The notes under the pieces were generated by a model. It worked only from the letters and a program-made list of their open reading frames with translations, was not told the origin of the DNA and made no database searches. A stretch of 34,435 nt of DNA from Leptolyngbyaceae cyanobacterium M33_DOE_097. Lineage in GTDB: Bacteria > Cyanobacteriota > Cyanobacteriia > Leptolyngbyales > Leptolyngbyaceae. The DNA lies in the NCBI GenBank assembly GCA_015296075.1, contig DVDV01000146.1, positions 1 through 34,435 on the forward strand, in the 5' to 3' direction. The position numbers were made by a program, and so were the translations under genes. Positions 33,112 through 34,435 of the stretch are shown here, one piece after another (within the stretch, counting starts at the first letter, position 1; every line of letters begins with the position of its first letter).

Positions 33112-33729
33112 ATGAAACGAAAGCCCAGAAACTCTAATTATGCGTACGATCGTGACTACAACCGCGATCGAGATCGCGATTATGAAGACTTTGCAACCCC
33201 AGAGCCAGCCGCCCCCAAGCGGAAGAACCCATTGCTGGCGTTTGGCGCAACTTCGTTAGCAGTGCTGGCAGGCATCTTTATTTTGGGAATCGGTGTTGGT
33301 ATTGGTTTCTACTCGGTGGCGAGTAACTCAACCGCCGGAAACCAAATTGACAACAGCATTCAGCTTGAGAGCAAATTAGACGACCCACAAACCTGCGTAC
33401 AGTTTGGGGCAGCGGCGATCGTCATGGATACGCGCGTCTTTGTCACACTCAAGCCACTCAACGTCTACGTTTCTCAGCCGACTACCCGACCCGGTTGTGT
33501 CTTACGGAGTAGTAACTGGTCAGTGCTTGAGCAACGTGGGTTGGTTAAGGGTGATCAGGTTCGTGATTGTAAGAACCGCCTCAATACCTTTGGCTTTACA
33601 GGTGCCCTCGACAACAATGGGCAGACACCCCAGATTGACTGTATTTACCAAAACGACGCGGCGAAAAACCTGTTTCTCAATCAGCCGGGATCAGGTGGCA
33701 GCATCGCTCCTGAAAACGAAAAATTCTAA
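33112..33729 (+). CDS. DUF3172 membrane protein
   Basis: This is a 205-residue protein from the ATG at 33112. The N-terminus is a polar Arg/Asp/Tyr tract (DRDYNRDRDRDYEDF) of about 40 residues, then one membrane helix at about 43-68 (LLAFGATSLAVLAGIFILGIGVGIGFY). The C-terminal domain has four or five Cys (QTCVQFG, PGCVLR, RDCKN, IDCIY) that may pair outside the cytoplasm, and the block VFVTLKPLNVYVSQP. These are the features of DUF3172, found in cyanobacteria and chloroplast lineages, with no assigned function. The repetitive GATCG/CGATC bases around 33147-33180 encode the RDRD tract. A strong terminator follows. Confidence 0.88.
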   Translation: MKRKPRNSNYAYDRDYNRDRDRDYEDFATPEPAAPKRKNPLLAFGATSLAVLAGIFILGIGVGIGFYSVASNSTAGNQIDNSIQLESKLDDPQTCVQFGAAAIVMDTRVFVTLKPLNVYVSQPTTRPGCVLRSSNWSVLEQRGLVKGDQVRDCKNRLNTFGFTGALDNNGQTPQIDCIYQNDAAKNLFLNQPGSGGSIAPENEKF

Positions 33730-33746
33730 GCGGTTTGCATAGAACC

Positions 33747-33779
33747 AAAAAGGACTGGCATTGCCAGTCCTTTTTTTTT
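33747..33779 (+). terminator. Rho-independent terminator of the DUF3172 gene
   Basis: AGGACTGGCA (33751-33760) pairs with TGCCAGTCCT (33762-33771), followed by nine T. The A-run before it makes the element usable in both directions. Confidence 0.93.
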
Positions 33780-34039
33780 CGTTTACCTATCTGAAATGTT
33801 CGACCGCTCTGGAAACTCTGCGATCGCGGCTAGCCAGTTTAAATCATTCTGCTCTGCCTCCCCTTCGGAAAGCCGCTTGGCTAATGACCAATGGCGGAGA
33901 AATGCAAAGTGCTTTGGGTGGAACGGGCGATCGCGCTTGTAACCGTCGCCTCACCTCACCCGTCCTCTCTGTAAACGATCAAAGTGTTGCTCTTGTTACC
34001 CGCAACAGATGGCTAGTTGACCATTCAACCCCCATCCGC

Positions 34040-34126
34040 ACGACCTTGCGGGGGTCGTAGGGGAGTGAGTCCCCTACACAGCGGGGGCGCGGGGGGAAAT
34101 CCCCCGATCTTGCGGCTCTGCCGCCC
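34040..34126. repeat. Cluster of GC-rich hairpins (intergenic repeat)
   Basis: Three short inverted repeats stand in a row: ACGACC/GGTCGT (34040-34058), GTAGGGGA/TCCCCTAC (34057-34077) and GCGGC/GCCGC (34112-34124), with a G-run/C-run pair (34091-34105) between. The GTAGGGG...CCCCTAC word is common in cyanobacterial intergenic DNA. No U-tract follows. Confidence 0.6.
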
Positions 34127-34221
34127 CCAAATCTTCGCTTTACTCCAATCCAAAAGGCTTTTTCTAGAGAAGTTTTTTCAACTCCGCTGCGTCCTTTAAT
34201 GCTGCTTAACCCAAAAAGAAG

Positions 34222-34253
34222 GAGTTTGAGGTTTGAGGAGAAACCTCAAACTC
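34222..34253. repeat. Perfect 13-bp inverted repeat
   Basis: GAGTTTGAGGTTT (34222-34234) and AAACCTCAAACTC (34241-34253) form a perfect stem with loop GAGGAG. On the minus strand it is followed by CTTCTTTTTGG, so it could terminate leftward transcription, but no minus-strand gene lies just to its right within the window. Confidence 0.6.
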
Positions 34254-34309
34254 GCCCTGCTCTTATGAAGGAAAGTCAAGGGAATTTGGTTCAGTGCAGC
34301 AATTCTCGA

Positions 34310-34328
34310 TATGAGAATGATTCTCATA
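34310..34328. promoter_or_regulatory. Candidate Fur box
   Basis: TATGAGAATGATTCTCATA is palindromic around one central base. The core TGAGAAT-G-ATTCTCA (34312-34326) matches the 7-1-7 Fur consensus TGATAAT-N-ATTATCA at 12 of 14 arm positions. It is placed in a leader region, so the regulated gene is probably just beyond the right edge. Confidence 0.65.
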
Positions 34329-34435
34329 AAAACGTCCGGTTTTAACGTTTATGAATGGCTGAAACCCGCATTCTGCCGTTTATAACATTGAGTGCACAAG
34401 TCTTTAGACACTCTGGCTACAGTACAAATGTTTCA

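Larger units (their letters stand above)
33780..34435. other. Gene-free right end of the window
   Basis: About 655 bp carry no supported gene; the plus-strand frames at 33761-34060 and 34017-34199 cross hairpin repeats and have no ribosome-binding sites. The region holds the hairpin cluster at 34040-34126, the isolated hairpin at 34222-34253 and the Fur-like palindrome at 34310-34328. It is probably the upstream region of a gene beyond the right edge. Confidence 0.5.

Noticed and set aside
5000-33200. Frequent GCGATCGC octamers as possible operators
   Set aside because: These are HIP1 sites, spread within genes throughout cyanobacterial genomes, and are not regulatory to individual genes here.
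34017-34199. 60-codon plus-strand frame near the right end
   Set aside because: It runs through hairpin repeats (34040-34126) and lacks a ribosome-binding site.
1-34435. Search by eye for tRNA, rRNA, CRISPR arrays, transposases and phage genes
   Set aside because: No T-loop, direct-repeat array, transposase motif or phage structural gene was seen. A tRNAscan-SE and Infernal run would be the decisive test.

Overview
The window is chromosomal DNA from a cyanobacterium. The HIP1 octamer GCGATCGC and its core recur throughout. Several genes belong to families known essentially from cyanobacteria: the GntR-type regulator PlmA, DUF4278, DUF3172 and DUF4359 proteins, PilA-like G/H pilin heads and long pentapeptide-repeat proteins. 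Gene order is loose, with many single genes, short two-gene pairs and wide intergenic gaps. The genus cannot be fixed from this; a filamentous, Leptolyngbya- or Oscillatoria-like organism is a guess.

Layout. 1-1549 (minus): a truncated secreted Pro-rich protein, a lipoprotein with an M23-like but ligand-less fold, and a small conserved protein. 1846-3492 (minus): a CmpX/MscS-type protein made of repeated TM-helix modules, with its own terminator. 4076-4764 (plus): an SRPBCC protein and a small zinc-ribbon protein. 4781-7325 (minus): a membrane-anchored coiled-coil protein and a repeat protein ending in what looks like an inactivated M15 peptidase domain. 7368-9848 (plus): a HAD phosphatase, leuB and a small unknown. 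10487-14849 (plus): a TPR-M48 membrane protease and a DinG-like protein without ATPase motifs. 14920-16200 (plus): a secreted pentapeptide/PilA-like fusion, convergent with a degenerate histidine-kinase-like gene. 17360-19300: a complete lipoxygenase. 19804-20787: plmA. 21026-24678: a ketoacyl-ACP synthase, a pentapeptide protein on the minus strand and tyrA. 24774-27947: an alpha/beta hydrolase, a secreted CAP protein and a cobA-sirB siroheme pair. 28358-30498 (minus): dps with a changed ferroxidase centre, a DUF4359 protein and a second HAD phosphatase. 31329-33729: DUF4278, a beta-lactamase-like serine hydrolase and DUF3172. 33780-34435: no gene, but a cluster of hairpins and a strong Fur-box-like palindrome facing whatever lies to the right.

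How the genes relate. Recognisable metabolism is housekeeping: leucine (leuB), tyrosine (tyrA), siroheme (cobA, sirB) and fatty-acid or polyketide chain extension (ketoacyl synthase). Iron is a minor theme (dps, siroheme ferrochelatase, Fur box). I see no defence island, prophage, CRISPR array, tRNA, rRNA or insertion sequence. The most notable pattern is four proteins that keep a recognisable enzyme fold but have lost the expected catalytic residues: M23-like, M15-like, DinG-like and histidine-kinase-like. The other points worth following are a lipoxygenase whose stereo-control residue is Gly, a Dps with Asn67/His78 in the ferroxidase site, and a pentapeptide/pilin-head fusion.
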